From assembly GCF_004327355.1 (NCBI RefSeq), contig NZ_QJUM01000014.1, forward strand, positions 62,001-126,000: DNA of 64,000 nucleotides, read 5' to 3'. Shown here piece after piece: positions 51,901 through 60,208 of the stretch (the stretch's first letter is position 1; each line of letters opens with the position of its first letter). The translations under genes were made by a program, and so were the position numbers. The stretch comes from Phytopseudomonas dryadis (GTDB lineage Bacteria; Pseudomonadota; Gammaproteobacteria; Pseudomonadales; Pseudomonadaceae). The notes under the pieces are model-generated. The model was not told the origin of the DNA, made no database searches, and saw only the letters and a list, made by a program, of their open reading frames with translations.

Positions 51901-54015
51901 GGCCACCAATTGCAGGCCGAACCAAGGCACATGGCCGCCCTTGAAGATGGCGTTGAGCCAGAGCGAGACTTCGGCCAGTTCCACGGCCACGGGGTTGAGA
52001 TCGACGCCGAACACGTTGGTGTCGGCGATATACATCTTGACCCGCTGCTTTTCTGCCGCGTAGTCGTCGTGGGGGATGCTCTGGCCCAGTTCCTTCTGCT
52101 TGGCCTGCAGGTAGGCTTCGGCAAGCTGGCTGACGGCTTCGTTCAGGAAGGCCGCGCTGCCCATGGCGGGTTCGCAGAGGGTCAGGCGCAGGATGTCGTC
52201 GGCGGATTTGCCGGGCAGGATTTCGCGCAGGGCGTGTTCCACCAGGCAACGGGTGAGGATTTCCGGGGTGTAGTAGCTGGCGGATTTCTCGCGGGCGCGG
52301 CCGGCCAGGCGGTAGATGAAGCGGCCCTTGGGGTACAGGCGCGGCTCGCCGCCGAACAGGCGTTCAGCGTCGCTGTACTGGCTGATGGCGCTGGCAGGCA
52401 CGAAATAGGCCGCTTCCAGCGGGTCGAGTTCGGCGTCCTTGCGTTTTTCGCGGGCGCTGGGCGACGGGGTGTCGTCGTCATCCGTGGCGTCGCTGTCATC
52501 GGGGACCTCGGCTTCGTCTTCTTCCGAGCTACTGGTCTTTTTAGCCTTGGGGTCGCGGCGCACTTCATACAGGTCTTCTTCGGCGAAGAAGCCACGGAAG
52601 GAGAGCAGCGCCTCGTACACGGCACCGAGCTGGTTGATGCCAAGGGTGGCGTAGCTGATGCGGCCACGGCGACTGTTTCTGGCAAACCCGTTGCCGCTGC
52701 TGCCACGCGACAGGGACATCAGCTCGACGACTTTTTGCAGCACCTGATTGCGCAACCTGACGCTGTTCAGCAGCCGGGTGCGCTCCGGGTCGAACAGATG
52801 GCCTTGCAGCGGGGCGATGGTGAAGCCACTGCCTTGCGCGATGTCGCCCGGTGCAGGGTCAAGACCGGCGTTCAGCTCCTGCTGCCCGCTACCGGCATCG
52901 CGGCGCGGGAAGCCCTGCCAGATCAGGCCGAACAGTTGTTGCAGGCTATCGTGGAAGTAGAAACCGTTGCGGGCTTCGTCGGTGGTGAGCGGGGTCTGTT
53001 CCAGCTCGCGCAGGTGTTCGACGCTGTAGCCCTTCAGATAGGCTTCGGCCTGGATCGGGGCATAGCCGAGTTCGGGGCGGGCCTCGATGTAGAACAGGAA
53101 CAGCAGCCGGTACATGTAACGCAGGCTTTCGCGGCTGAGCTGGTCGGCCAGGTCGGTATCGGTACGCTCAAAGAGCTTTTCCTTGCTGACTTCGCGCTTG
53201 TAGCGGATGGCCTCGTTGGCGATCAGTTCGATGCACTCGCGCAGGGCGTACTTCAGGTCGGTGGAAACCTCGAAGGCGTGCTTGTGGGAGCTGTCGTCCA
53301 GGCTGTCGAGCAGGGCCGCGCCGCCTTCGGCGGGCAGCACGGATTGTTTGCCCAGCAGAGCGGCGATGGCGCGCAGGCTGTGTTCGTCGCGCGGGCCGAA
53401 CAGTTCCGGCAGGTCGAAGCGCAACAGGGCCTTGCGGCCCCATTTGCTGCGTTCGATCAACAGCCATTGTTCGTGGTGGACCAGCAGCACCCAGCGTGGC
53501 GGGGTGTCGTCGGCGAACAGGCGGCGAGAAAGGGTTTCTTCCCAGTCCGCCTGGTGACGGCCAGTCTTGGCGCCTTTGCCGTCACGCGGGGGCAGTTGCA
53601 GCGGCGCGGTGTCTTCGTCGCCTGGCAGGGCCAGCGCTGTGGCGATGGCTAGCAATGGGTGGCCCTTGGCGTCACGGTACAGCGCCAGCAAGGGCAATTC
53701 GCCTTCGCGGCCGGCGTCGGCCAGGGCCAGGGTTTGCGGCTGCAATTCGTAGTCGAGCGCAGCCAGCAGCGGCTGGGCCAATTCATGCAGCAGGCGTGCG
53801 CGCGCCTCGGGGCATTTTTCACCCAGGAAGCGCTCGCGGTCGCGGAAGAAGCCATTGGCACCACTGGCGCTTCTGAGGCGGGCGACAGGGCTGTTGCTAC
53901 CCTGCTCCTTCCACTGCTCGAACAGGGGCTTGAGGTCCTTGACCAGGATGTCGTCCAGGTAGTGCTGGCTGTAGAACTCGTTGGCATTATGCAGGCCGTT
54001 GATGGTGAAGCTCAT
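48988..54015 (-). CDS. Giant Eco57I/PglX-like adenine DNA methyltransferase (DrmMI-like)
   Basis: A 1675-aa gamma-class adenine methyltransferase. After an N-terminal about 600 residues, which include the acidic stretch EEDEAEVPDDSDATDDDD near 495-525, come SASYYTPEILTRCLVEHAL and motif I CEPAMGSAAFLNEA near 617. The catalytic motif FDVVLGNPPWIKVEW is near 991. A long C-terminal target-recognition region follows, ending in a hydrophilic tail. The size and the YTPE segment match methylases of DISARM class 1 (DrmMI) and BREX (PglX). It would methylate host DNA for self-recognition. It overlaps the SNF2 helicase gene by 4 bases. Confidence 0.88.
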   Translation of the reverse strand: MSFTINGLHNANEFYSQHYLDDILVKDLKPLFEQWKEQGSNSPVARLRSASGANGFFRDRERFLGEKCPEARARLLHELAQPLLAALDYELQPQTLALADAGREGELPLLALYRDAKGHPLLAIATALALPGDEDTAPLQLPPRDGKGAKTGRHQADWEETLSRRLFADDTPPRWVLLVHHEQWLLIERSKWGRKALLRFDLPELFGPRDEHSLRAIAALLGKQSVLPAEGGAALLDSLDDSSHKHAFEVSTDLKYALRECIELIANEAIRYKREVSKEKLFERTDTDLADQLSRESLRYMYRLLFLFYIEARPELGYAPIQAEAYLKGYSVEHLRELEQTPLTTDEARNGFYFHDSLQQLFGLIWQGFPRRDAGSGQQELNAGLDPAPGDIAQGSGFTIAPLQGHLFDPERTRLLNSVRLRNQVLQKVVELMSLSRGSSGNGFARNSRRGRISYATLGINQLGAVYEALLSFRGFFAEEDLYEVRRDPKAKKTSSSEEDEAEVPDDSDATDDDDTPSPSAREKRKDAELDPLEAAYFVPASAISQYSDAERLFGGEPRLYPKGRFIYRLAGRAREKSASYYTPEILTRCLVEHALREILPGKSADDILRLTLCEPAMGSAAFLNEAVSQLAEAYLQAKQKELGQSIPHDDYAAEKQRVKMYIADTNVFGVDLNPVAVELAEVSLWLNAIFKGGHVPWFGLQLVAGNSLVGARRDVFSTAQLSPGRGEKDMPERDWRCAVPRALTLSETPSATDIFHFLLPADGMGAVTDKVVKALEPAAFERFKQWRKAFAAPLERSEITRVQAIAQAAEALWQQHAQELARVRRATSDQLHVWPSTDANHAPTTTAQKDATFQREMLSEAQKNASPYRRLKLVMDYWCALWFWPLDKANDLPSREEWWFVLETVLLGNASLMAPTDGIDLFPETVPQITLDLTPERDRYGYVDISLLIETRSELQVAQAVAEQQRFLHWELEFADIFQQRGGFDVVLGNPPWIKVEWNEQSLLSDFDPRFAIRKLSAKQTADQREAVFTATSQARADYLAECVATEGVGEYLNAVQNYPLLKGQQSNLYKCFLPLVWRVGSGVQALLHPEGPYDDPNGGQFRAAVYVRLRAHYQFQNELKLFAEVAHRAKYSINVYAPSQPSPQFTTMANLFHPSTIRASLEHTGAGPTPGIKNEGDGWDFNGHRNRTVEVNEGVLATFAKLYDIPGTPPLLARLPAVHSRELISALEKFAYVPRRLGDLKDDYFTTVCFDETYAQRDGTIRRETGFVASPADFVLSGPHFYVGNPFSKTPKAICETHKAYDNLDLEHLPDHYLPRSNYRPACSAAEYARRVPRVSWVEEGEVEARPANMSFQMIHRRMLSQSGERTLIATVVPAGAASINTCVATTFRSSSNLVSIAACLCSIPFDFFTKSTGKGDLYGEGLAKFPLLASSTVLTTRFLAITCLTTHYADLWQTCWQPEFQQDSWASADPRLPQDFFAQLTPDWQRHNALRSDYARRQALVEIDVLAAQALGLTLDELLTIYRVQFPVMRQYERDTWYDATGRIVFTASKGLVGVGLPRKANRRDAECTVITPDGIRKPRRLGWEDLQPKAMPDGTLHPQIPDGTVIERPITDTTQPGGPIDRTIRYTAPFTLADREADYRVAWKHFSEQSQGDQPHAHADGSASPDQGQTP

Positions 54016-56933
54016 TGGGCCGCTCCTTGCGCCACGTCTTGTCGTGCTGCGTCCTGTTGGGAAACTAAGGCGGCGACAACGGTGAACTGGGCGCGATCAT
54101 CCAGTTGCAGCGTGTCGCGCACCCATTGCTGGTATTGGCCGAACAGGTCGGCAGTGGCGCTTTCGCGCTGCTGGCGCTGGGCGGCGCGGACTTGTTCGAT
54201 GCCGCCCAGCGCCAGTTCCAGTTCCATCTGTTCCAAGTGCTTGCCTTGCAAGACGGCGAGTTTGTCCAGCTCTCGTCCCAGGCGCTGGAGACAGTCCGCA
54301 TCGAATGCCCGCTTTATGGGGCGCAGATGCGCTTCGGCGGCATGGATGACGGCAGGCAGGGCTTGCTGCCAAAGGCGGCTGTCGGGGGCATGACCATCGT
54401 TGGCCGGGGCCGGGTTCTGGCCGCCGTCCAGCCCGGTGCGGTGCAGGGTATCGGGCAGGCCCAGCACGGCCTGCACCTGGCCCCGCGCATCGAGTTGCAC
54501 GCCCAGCCATTCGGCCAGCATGGCCTGGCCACGCCGGTTGGGCACCTGGGCCAGCACAAGGATGATGGCTTCACCCGCTTGCAGGCCTTGCGGCACGCGC
54601 AGCAGCGGAGCTCGCTGGCGGCCGAAGGCGGCCATCAGCTTGTGGTCCAGCCACTGGGCGATGGGGTGCAGCGGCCAAAGGTAGTGCAGTTGCGGCCAGT
54701 CGCTGCCGTCGCGGGACTGGGTGATGGCGGCTTCGACTGTGCGCTTGTCGGCGCAGAGGGCAAACGTATTGTCGGTGGGCCACATTTCCGGGGCGAGGTC
54801 GCGCTCCAGAATCTGCGTCAGGTCACGCCCCGGCTGGAAGCTGAGAGTGCGGGTGGCGTCGTCGGCCTGCACGGCGGGTTGCTGCTCGGGCTGGTGCTGG
54901 CGCAGCCAGCGCAGGCCGTCGCGGGCATAGTGGTAGTGACCGGCAAACAGGCTGGGCAACGTACCGGTGGGGGATGGCGTGGTGGAAGGCACAGGTTCGC
55001 CGCCCACAGGTGGCGTCGCGTTGTTGGCGGCGTCGCCCCAGAGCAGTTCGAAGGGATCTATGTCGCCCCCCGCCAGTTGCTGGGCGAAAGCTTCGGCGGT
55101 GGTGTTGCCTTCGATGGCCTTGGCCACTTCCAGGGTTTCGGCGTCTTCGTCGTACAGGCCCATGAAGGCGGAGGGATCGCCAATGTTCTTCGCGGCCTGT
55201 TCGTCTTTTTCGATGAGGATTTCCAGGTAGCGCAGGTCACCACGGACACGCTCGTTGCGGGGCTGGGTGTAGAGATAGCCGATCTTGGGCGGTTGCGTCT
55301 GGCCGTAACGGTCCACACGGCCGTTGCGCTGCTGGAACACCATCAGCGACCAGGGGATGTCGAAGTGGATCAGCCGGTGCGACTGGTAGTGCAGGTTCAG
55401 ACCTTCGGAAGCCACGTCGGAGGCGATGAGCAGGCGCAGCGGCGAATGGCTGCGGCCGAAATCCTCGACTGTTTGCTGGATCTCCTGATCGGGCAACTGG
55501 CCGTGCAGGATGGCGACGGCGTCTGCCTTCAGGCCCAGCGCGGCAGGCAGGTGTTGTTGCAGGAATTTCAGGGTTTCGATGCGCTCGGTGAAGAGCACCA
55601 GGCGGTCATCGGCGGCACGGCCGTCCCAGCGCCAATGTGGATCGTCCTTGAGTTCCGCGATGAGATGTTGCAGCTTGCTGAACTGTGTGGGTTCGATCTG
55701 TTGCACAAGGGCTTGCAGCTCGCGCAGCGAAGCCAAGTCGGGATGCGTTGCATCACGGGCTTCCAGGCGGCGGATGCGCTCCTTGAGGGTTTGCAGGCAG
55801 GCGGCGGGCGAGGAGAACAGTGCTTTTTCCAACACGGTGCGGAACAACATGGCGCCGTCGCGCGCGCCGCTGCCATCACTGGCGAGCTTGAGTTCGGCCA
55901 GGGTATCGAAGGCGAGGTTCTCGGCGGCGCTGGCCTGGGCGGCCAGCTTGAAGACCTGGCGCTCGGGGAAATCCTGCTTCATCTGTTCGCGCACGTCGCT
56001 CTTGAAGCGGCGGATGAACAGGTGTTCCACGTCGCTGCGGGTGTAGTCGGCCCTGGGTGGCAGCACGGTGGGGTCGAGCATGCGCACCAGGCTGGCGAAG
56101 CTTTCCTTCTTGCCGTTGTGCGGTGTGGCGGTGAGCAGGATGAGCGCATCGGAGCGCTGCGCCAGCAGGTCGGCCAGACGGTTGCTCTGGGTGCGATTGC
56201 CCTTGTAGGAAACGTTGTGGGCCTCGTCGATGATGATGAGATCCCACCAGGCGCTTTCCAGGTAGTGGCGGTATTCGCTATCGCGTTTGAGCGTATCGAC
56301 CGAGATGATGGTACGGTCGTAGTAGCTGAAAGGGTTGTGGTTGGCCGGTATCTGGCGGCGGATGCGCTGGATGCCAGCCGAATCTAAGCGCGTCAAGGCG
56401 ATGGTGAAGCGGTTCCAGAACTCCTGCTGGAACTGGCGCATCATGCTTTTGGTGGCGACCACGAGGATGCGCCGGGCACGGCCGCGGCGGATCAGTTCTG
56501 CAGTGAGGATGCCTGCTTCCAGCGTCTTGCCCAGGCCGACGGTATCGGCAATGAGCAGGCGTGGACGCAGTTGCTGCAGCACATGGTGGGCCGGGTCGAG
56601 CTGGAAGGGCAAGGTGTCCATCACGGCCTGTTGCCCCAGCACCAAGGCATCGCCCTGCACGGCAGATTGGCGCAGACGGGCTTCGATCGCCAGCCGTGCG
56701 GCCATGAAGCCGGGAGAGTCGTCGAATACCAGCTCGGTCTGCGCCGGGTCGATCAGGGTGACGTCATCGAGCGCCGTCAGGAACAGGGCGTGGCGATTGC
56801 GCACGGTTTCCGACACACCGATGCAGGAAAGTTGCCAGCCACCCTGGGCGCATTGATCGGCGTGCTGGACGAGCCATTCTTCGTCGCGGATCAGGGCACG
56901 GGAGCCGGGAGCGGGAGGCTGGGAAAGGGACAT
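54012..56933 (-). CDS. SNF2-family helicase (DrmD-like)
   Basis: A 973-aa SNF2/RapA-type protein. Walker A LIADTVGLGKTLEAGIL lies near residue 131 and LIIIDEAHNVSYKGN (DEAH) near 234; the helicase C domain has FQQRNGRVDRYGQTQ near 537. A long helical C-terminus follows, with no zinc motif visible. DrmD of DISARM class 1 is a SNF2-like helicase encoded just before the adenine methylase DrmMI, the same order as here. It would be a DNA translocase. It is the first large gene of the operon, 65 bases after the RHH gene. Confidence 0.88.
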   Translation of the reverse strand: MSLSQPPAPGSRALIRDEEWLVQHADQCAQGGWQLSCIGVSETVRNRHALFLTALDDVTLIDPAQTELVFDDSPGFMAARLAIEARLRQSAVQGDALVLGQQAVMDTLPFQLDPAHHVLQQLRPRLLIADTVGLGKTLEAGILTAELIRRGRARRILVVATKSMMRQFQQEFWNRFTIALTRLDSAGIQRIRRQIPANHNPFSYYDRTIISVDTLKRDSEYRHYLESAWWDLIIIDEAHNVSYKGNRTQSNRLADLLAQRSDALILLTATPHNGKKESFASLVRMLDPTVLPPRADYTRSDVEHLFIRRFKSDVREQMKQDFPERQVFKLAAQASAAENLAFDTLAELKLASDGSGARDGAMLFRTVLEKALFSSPAACLQTLKERIRRLEARDATHPDLASLRELQALVQQIEPTQFSKLQHLIAELKDDPHWRWDGRAADDRLVLFTERIETLKFLQQHLPAALGLKADAVAILHGQLPDQEIQQTVEDFGRSHSPLRLLIASDVASEGLNLHYQSHRLIHFDIPWSLMVFQQRNGRVDRYGQTQPPKIGYLYTQPRNERVRGDLRYLEILIEKDEQAAKNIGDPSAFMGLYDEDAETLEVAKAIEGNTTAEAFAQQLAGGDIDPFELLWGDAANNATPPVGGEPVPSTTPSPTGTLPSLFAGHYHYARDGLRWLRQHQPEQQPAVQADDATRTLSFQPGRDLTQILERDLAPEMWPTDNTFALCADKRTVEAAITQSRDGSDWPQLHYLWPLHPIAQWLDHKLMAAFGRQRAPLLRVPQGLQAGEAIILVLAQVPNRRGQAMLAEWLGVQLDARGQVQAVLGLPDTLHRTGLDGGQNPAPANDGHAPDSRLWQQALPAVIHAAEAHLRPIKRAFDADCLQRLGRELDKLAVLQGKHLEQMELELALGGIEQVRAAQRQQRESATADLFGQYQQWVRDTLQLDDRAQFTVVAALVSQQDAARQDVAQGAAQ

Positions 56934-56998
56934 GAAGTTTCTACGCTACGCTCGGGTGGATGGACGGGACACAGGGAAGCAAGCCAACGAACACACCA

Positions 56999-57190
56999 TC
57001 ACGCTGACGATTCCGAGGACCGTCCATCCTGCGCAGGTACCTGCAACCCGTGCTTGCGTGCGTATTCGATCACCAGCACCTCCACCATCGAGGCCACGGA
57101 GCGGTGTTCACGTTCCGCTGCGGCCCGCAACAGTTGCTTGACGTTTGGCGACGTCCGAATGGAGAGCGTTTCAACCTTCAAGCGCGTCAT
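56999..57190 (-). CDS. Ribbon-helix-helix regulator at the head of the helicase operon
   Basis: A 63-aa protein starting MTRLKVETLSIRTSPNVKQL, followed by AAEREHRSVASMVEVLVIEY, a ribbon-helix-helix pattern. It aligns with the protein at 7811-8047: ETL-R-SP--K--L, RS---M-EVL and Y---GL are shared. It lacks the basic tail of that protein. As first gene of the operon it is probably an autoregulator. Just upstream, GCAAATGTACTGCACTTTGC (57223-57242) has GCAAA/TTTGC arms and could be its operator. Confidence 0.7.
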   Translation of the reverse strand: MTRLKVETLSIRTSPNVKQLLRAAAEREHRSVASMVEVLVIEYARKHGLQVPAQDGRSSESSA

Positions 57191-57222
57191 TGCAAGACCT
57201 TTGGATAAGTCATACTTACTTG

Positions 57223-57242
57223 CAAATGTACTGCACTTTGCA
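57223..57242. promoter_or_regulatory. Candidate operator upstream of the helicase operon
   Basis: GCAAATGTACTGCACTTTGC has 5-base inverted arms (GCAAA/TTTGC) with a 10-base spacer, 33 bases before the RHH start codon. The rest of the 57191-57395 gap, between the regulator and the integrase gene, shows no gene. Confidence 0.35.
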
Positions 57243-57395
57243 TGTCACGAAAAGCACATGTGTTAAACGCATGCGGATCGACGGTTTGGCAACCTCTATT
57301 ACGAAAAGGCAAGGGCAATAAGCCGAAGGGGAATGGCGCCAAGGGTCAACGGCCCTACCCAAAAAGGGAAAAGGCCACCAATACCTCGGACGGAC

Positions 57396-58586
57396 TTACA
57401 CCACCAGATTTGCCGACGGCGCCAGGCTGTCGATGTAGTCCGACCACGCCTGCAGCATCTCCCGCCGCTGCTCGGCGTATTCCGCCCTGTTGTAGACGCC
57501 GCGCACGCCGCCGATGGTGTGGTTCAGCGCCTTTTCCACCACATCCGAAGGCCAACCCTGTTCGTGCAGCAGCGTCGAGGCGGTGCGCCGCAGGTCGTGG
57601 ATGGTGAAGGCGGGGATCTCCTGCCCCTGCAATGACACCTTCAGCGCCTGGTTCAGCGCATTGCTGGCGAAGGGCTTGGCCAGAGTGCCACGCCCCGGCA
57701 ACACCCAGGCACTGCTGCTGGCCAGCGGCTTGAGTTCCATGAACAGTGTCTGCGCCTGGGTGGAGAGGTAGACGATGTGCGGTTTGCCGGTCTTGGAGTT
57801 CTCGACCGGGATGTGCCATTCGCCTTCGTCCAGATGCACGTCCTTCCACTGCGCCAGCATCAGTTCGGACTTGCGCACCAGGGTCATCAGGAGCAACTGG
57901 AAGGCGATCTTGAACTGGCGGCGGATGTTGGAGGTTTGCATCGCGCGCAGGAACTGCCGGATTTCGTCCGGCGTCAGCGCCCGTTCGCGGGCGGCGGCGC
58001 GGTAGACGTGCCGCATCGGCAGGGCCATGACCGGGTTGGCCTGGATCAGGCCGCAGGTCAGCGCGTAATCGAACATGCGCTTGAGCAGGCCACGCACCTG
58101 GCCGGCTGCGGCATCGAAGCCTTGCGCCTTCTTGCGCCAGATGACGCTGCGCACGTCTTCGGCGGTGACGTCCCGGACCGGCTTGCTGCCGATGTGCGGC
58201 AGGATGTCCTTTTCCAGGTAGCGACGAGGCATGGTCACGTCCTTGCGGTCGCGTGACTGGATGTCCTTGAAGAAGAGCTCGGCGAACTCGGCCACGGTGG
58301 CGTCTTCTGCCCCAGCTACTTTCTCCTGTTGCTTTTTCTGTGCCGGAGACTGGCCCATTGCCACTTGCTGAGCCGCCTCGTCCCGCTTCAGGCGGGCGTT
58401 CTTCAGCGTCAGCGCGGGGTACTTTCCCAGCGTCAGCTTCTCGTACTTGCCGTTCAGCCGGTAGCGGTAGCGCCAGACGACACCCCCGGTCGGGAAGACC
58501 TCCACATACAGCCCCCGGTCGTCGGTGACCGTATAGGTCTTGTTCCTGGGCTTGAGCGCCTTGAGTGCGGTGTCGGTCAGTGCCAT
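57396..58586 (-). CDS. int: P4-type tyrosine integrase of the island
   Basis: A 396-aa integrase. The N-terminal DUF4102 arm-binding domain begins MALTDTALKALKPRNKTYTV and includes LTLGKYPALTLKNAR. A core-binding domain follows, then the catalytic residues: Arg in LVRKSELMLAQW (about 235), His-x-x-Arg in FTIHDLRRTASTLL (about 329), His in LNHTIGG (about 356) and Tyr in YNRAEY (about 364). It should integrate the island into the mnmE 3' end and excise it. Its start faces the right attachment site, 184 bases away, the usual arrangement. Confidence 0.95.
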   Translation of the reverse strand: MALTDTALKALKPRNKTYTVTDDRGLYVEVFPTGGVVWRYRYRLNGKYEKLTLGKYPALTLKNARLKRDEAAQQVAMGQSPAQKKQQEKVAGAEDATVAEFAELFFKDIQSRDRKDVTMPRRYLEKDILPHIGSKPVRDVTAEDVRSVIWRKKAQGFDAAAGQVRGLLKRMFDYALTCGLIQANPVMALPMRHVYRAAARERALTPDEIRQFLRAMQTSNIRRQFKIAFQLLLMTLVRKSELMLAQWKDVHLDEGEWHIPVENSKTGKPHIVYLSTQAQTLFMELKPLASSSAWVLPGRGTLAKPFASNALNQALKVSLQGQEIPAFTIHDLRRTASTLLHEQGWPSDVVEKALNHTIGGVRGVYNRAEYAEQRREMLQAWSDYIDSLAPSANLVV

Positions 58587-58600
58587 CTCATCCCCCGTAT

Positions 58601-58655
58601 GTCCAAGTAGAAGGATGGGAAAGAAGAATCCGGCTACTTGGAACCAAACTTGGAC
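58601..58655. repeat. Right-end integrase arm-type repeats
   Basis: CTTGGAC occurs as GTCCAAG at 58601-58607 and as CTTGGAC at 58649-58655, with CTTGGAA at 58637-58643. The same heptamer occurs three times near the left end (31452, 31464, 31513). Sites for the arm-binding domain of the integrase are the likely explanation. Confidence 0.55.
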
Positions 58656-58769
58656 ATAAAATCGAGTGGCTTTGACTGTATCACCGAATCACTCAGCAGA
58701 TAAAATCCCTTTATTTATGCGGTTTGTAGGCGAATTACTAGACATCAGTGGATGTCCCTGGACCCCACC

Positions 58770-60137
58770 TCACTTCCCGATGCAGAAGCTGGAGAAGATG
58801 CGCCCGAGCAGGTCATCGGAACTGAAGGCGCCGGTGATCTCGCCCAGCGCCTGCTGCGCCTGGCGCAGATCCTCGGCGAGCAGCTCGCCGGCGCCGGCCA
58901 GGGTCAGTTGTGCGTGGCCATGGTCGAGGTGGCTCTGCGCCTGGCGCAGGGCGTCCAGGTGGCGGCGGCGGGCGCTGAAGCCGCTTTCGGCGGTCTGCTC
59001 GAAGCCCATGCAGGCCTTAAGATGCTCACGCAGCAGCTCTAGTCCGGCGCTGGATTTGGCCGACAGTGCGAGGCTGACGTGGCCATCGGCACGGGTTTCC
59101 ATGCGCACCTGCTCCGCGGACAGATCGGCCTTGTTGCGGATCAGGGTGACCCGCGCCGGGTTCGGTCGCTGCTCGAGAAACTCCGGCCACAGGGCGAAGG
59201 GGTCCTGGGCTTCCGGGGCGGTGGAATCCACCACCAGGAGGATGCGATCCGCCTCGCCGATGGCCTTCAGTGCGCGCTCCACGCCGATGCGCTCGACCTG
59301 ATCCTCGGTATCGCGCAGGCCGGCGGTATCGACCACGTGCAGGGGCATGCCGTCGATGTGGATATGTTCGCGCAGCACGTCCCGGGTGGTGCCGGCGACA
59401 TCGGTGACGATGGCCGCTTCACGGCCGGCCAGGGCGTTGAGCAGACTGGACTTGCCGGCGTTCGGGCGCCCGGCGATGACCACGGTCATGCCGTCGCGCA
59501 GCAGCGCCCCCTGCCCGGCTTCGCGCAGCACTGTGGATAACTGTTCACGGACGCCGTCGAGCAGGCCCAGTACGTGGCCATCGGCGAGGAAGTCGATTTC
59601 CTCTTCGGGAAAGTCGATGGCGGCTTCGACGTAGATGCGCAGGCTGATCAGCCTCTCGGTCAGTTCGTGCACGCGCCGGGAGAACTCGCCCTGCAACGAA
59701 CGCACGGCATTGCGCGCCGCCTGCGCCGAGCTGGCCTCGATCAGGTCGGCGATGGCTTCGGCCTGGGCCAGATCGAGCTTGTCGTTGAGGAAGGCGCGCT
59801 CGCTGAATTCGCCGGGACGTGCCTGACGCGCGCCCAGTTCCAGGCAGCGCTGCAGGAGCATGTCCAGCACCACCGGGCCACCGTGGCCCTGCAGTTCGAG
59901 GACGTCTTCGCCGGTGAAGGAGTGCGGCCCGGGGAAGAACAGCAGCAAGCCTTCATCGATGACCTCGCCCGCATCGTCGTGCCAGGCGCCATAGTGGGCG
60001 TGCCGCGGGTTCGGTTCGATGCCGCTGAGGGTGATGGCGATCATCCGTGCGCGCGGGCCGGACACCCGGACGATACCGACGCCGCCACGGCCCTGGGCGG
60101 TGGCGACGGCGGCGATGGTTTCGCGGGACAAGGGCAT
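58770..60137 (-). CDS. mnmE: tRNA modification GTPase MnmE
   Basis: A 455-aa GTPase that with MnmG modifies the wobble uridine of tRNAs. ATG 60137 ([20 protein letters not shown]) gives the usual length; upstream codons are unrelated. The G motifs are [27 protein letters not shown] and NKADL. The C-terminus IFSSFCIGK keeps the catalytic Cys. Its last codons are the integration site of the island, and the island copy restores the same amino acids. Confidence 0.97.
   Translation of the reverse strand: MPLSRETIAAVATAQGRGGVGIVRVSGPRARMIAITLSGIEPNPRHAHYGAWHDDAGEVIDEGLLLFFPGPHSFTGEDVLELQGHGGPVVLDMLLQRCLELGARQARPGEFSERAFLNDKLDLAQAEAIADLIEASSAQAARNAVRSLQGEFSRRVHELTERLISLRIYVEAAIDFPEEEIDFLADGHVLGLLDGVREQLSTVLREAGQGALLRDGMTVVIAGRPNAGKSSLLNALAGREAAIVTDVAGTTRDVLREHIHIDGMPLHVVDTAGLRDTEDQVERIGVERALKAIGEADRILLVVDSTAPEAQDPFALWPEFLEQRPNPARVTLIRNKADLSAEQVRMETRADGHVSLALSAKSSAGLELLREHLKACMGFEQTAESGFSARRRHLDALRQAQSHLDHGHAQLTLAGAGELLAEDLRQAQQALGEITGAFSSDDLLGRIFSSFCIGK
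58771..58789 (-). other. attR: Right attachment site within the mnmE 3' end
   Basis: CACTTCCCGATGCAGAAGC overlaps the last codons of mnmE (FCIGK-stop) and is repeated with one silent difference at 31377-31395. The incoming element therefore carried its own copy of the gene end and mnmE stays intact. Confidence 0.9.
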
Positions 60138-60158
60138 GGCGAACCTCCGAACAGCAGA

Positions 60159-60178
60159 ACGCCCCACGGTGGGGGCGT
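60159..60178 (-). terminator. Hairpin between yidC and mnmE
   Basis: ACGCCCCA and TGGGGGCGT form an imperfect GC-rich hairpin, one G bulged, 31 bases after the yidC stop, followed on the minus strand by TTCTG. It could reduce read-through from yidC into mnmE, but it is short of a T-run. Confidence 0.5.
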
Positions 60179-60208
60179 CCTGTCATGTAGCTGGCGAAGC
60201 CTGGTCGA

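Larger units (their letters stand above)
31377..58789. mobile_element. 27.4-kb genomic island integrated in the mnmE 3' end
   Basis: The island is bounded by 19-base direct repeats of the mnmE end and carries a tyrosine integrase 184 bases from the right boundary, with CTTGGAC arm-type repeats near both ends. The 3' end of mnmE (trmE/thdF) is a known target, for example of SGI1-type islands. Cargo: an STY4528-like protein, HigA antitoxin, a second tyrosine recombinase and an eight-protein helicase/methylase operon with its RHH regulator. No relaxase, coupling protein or type IV secretion genes are visible, so it is at most mobilisable. Confidence 0.88.

Noticed and set aside
54105-56387. 760-codon plus-strand frame opposite the SNF2 helicase
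   Set aside because: It is the antisense shadow of a GC-rich gene; the minus strand carries clear helicase motifs in order.
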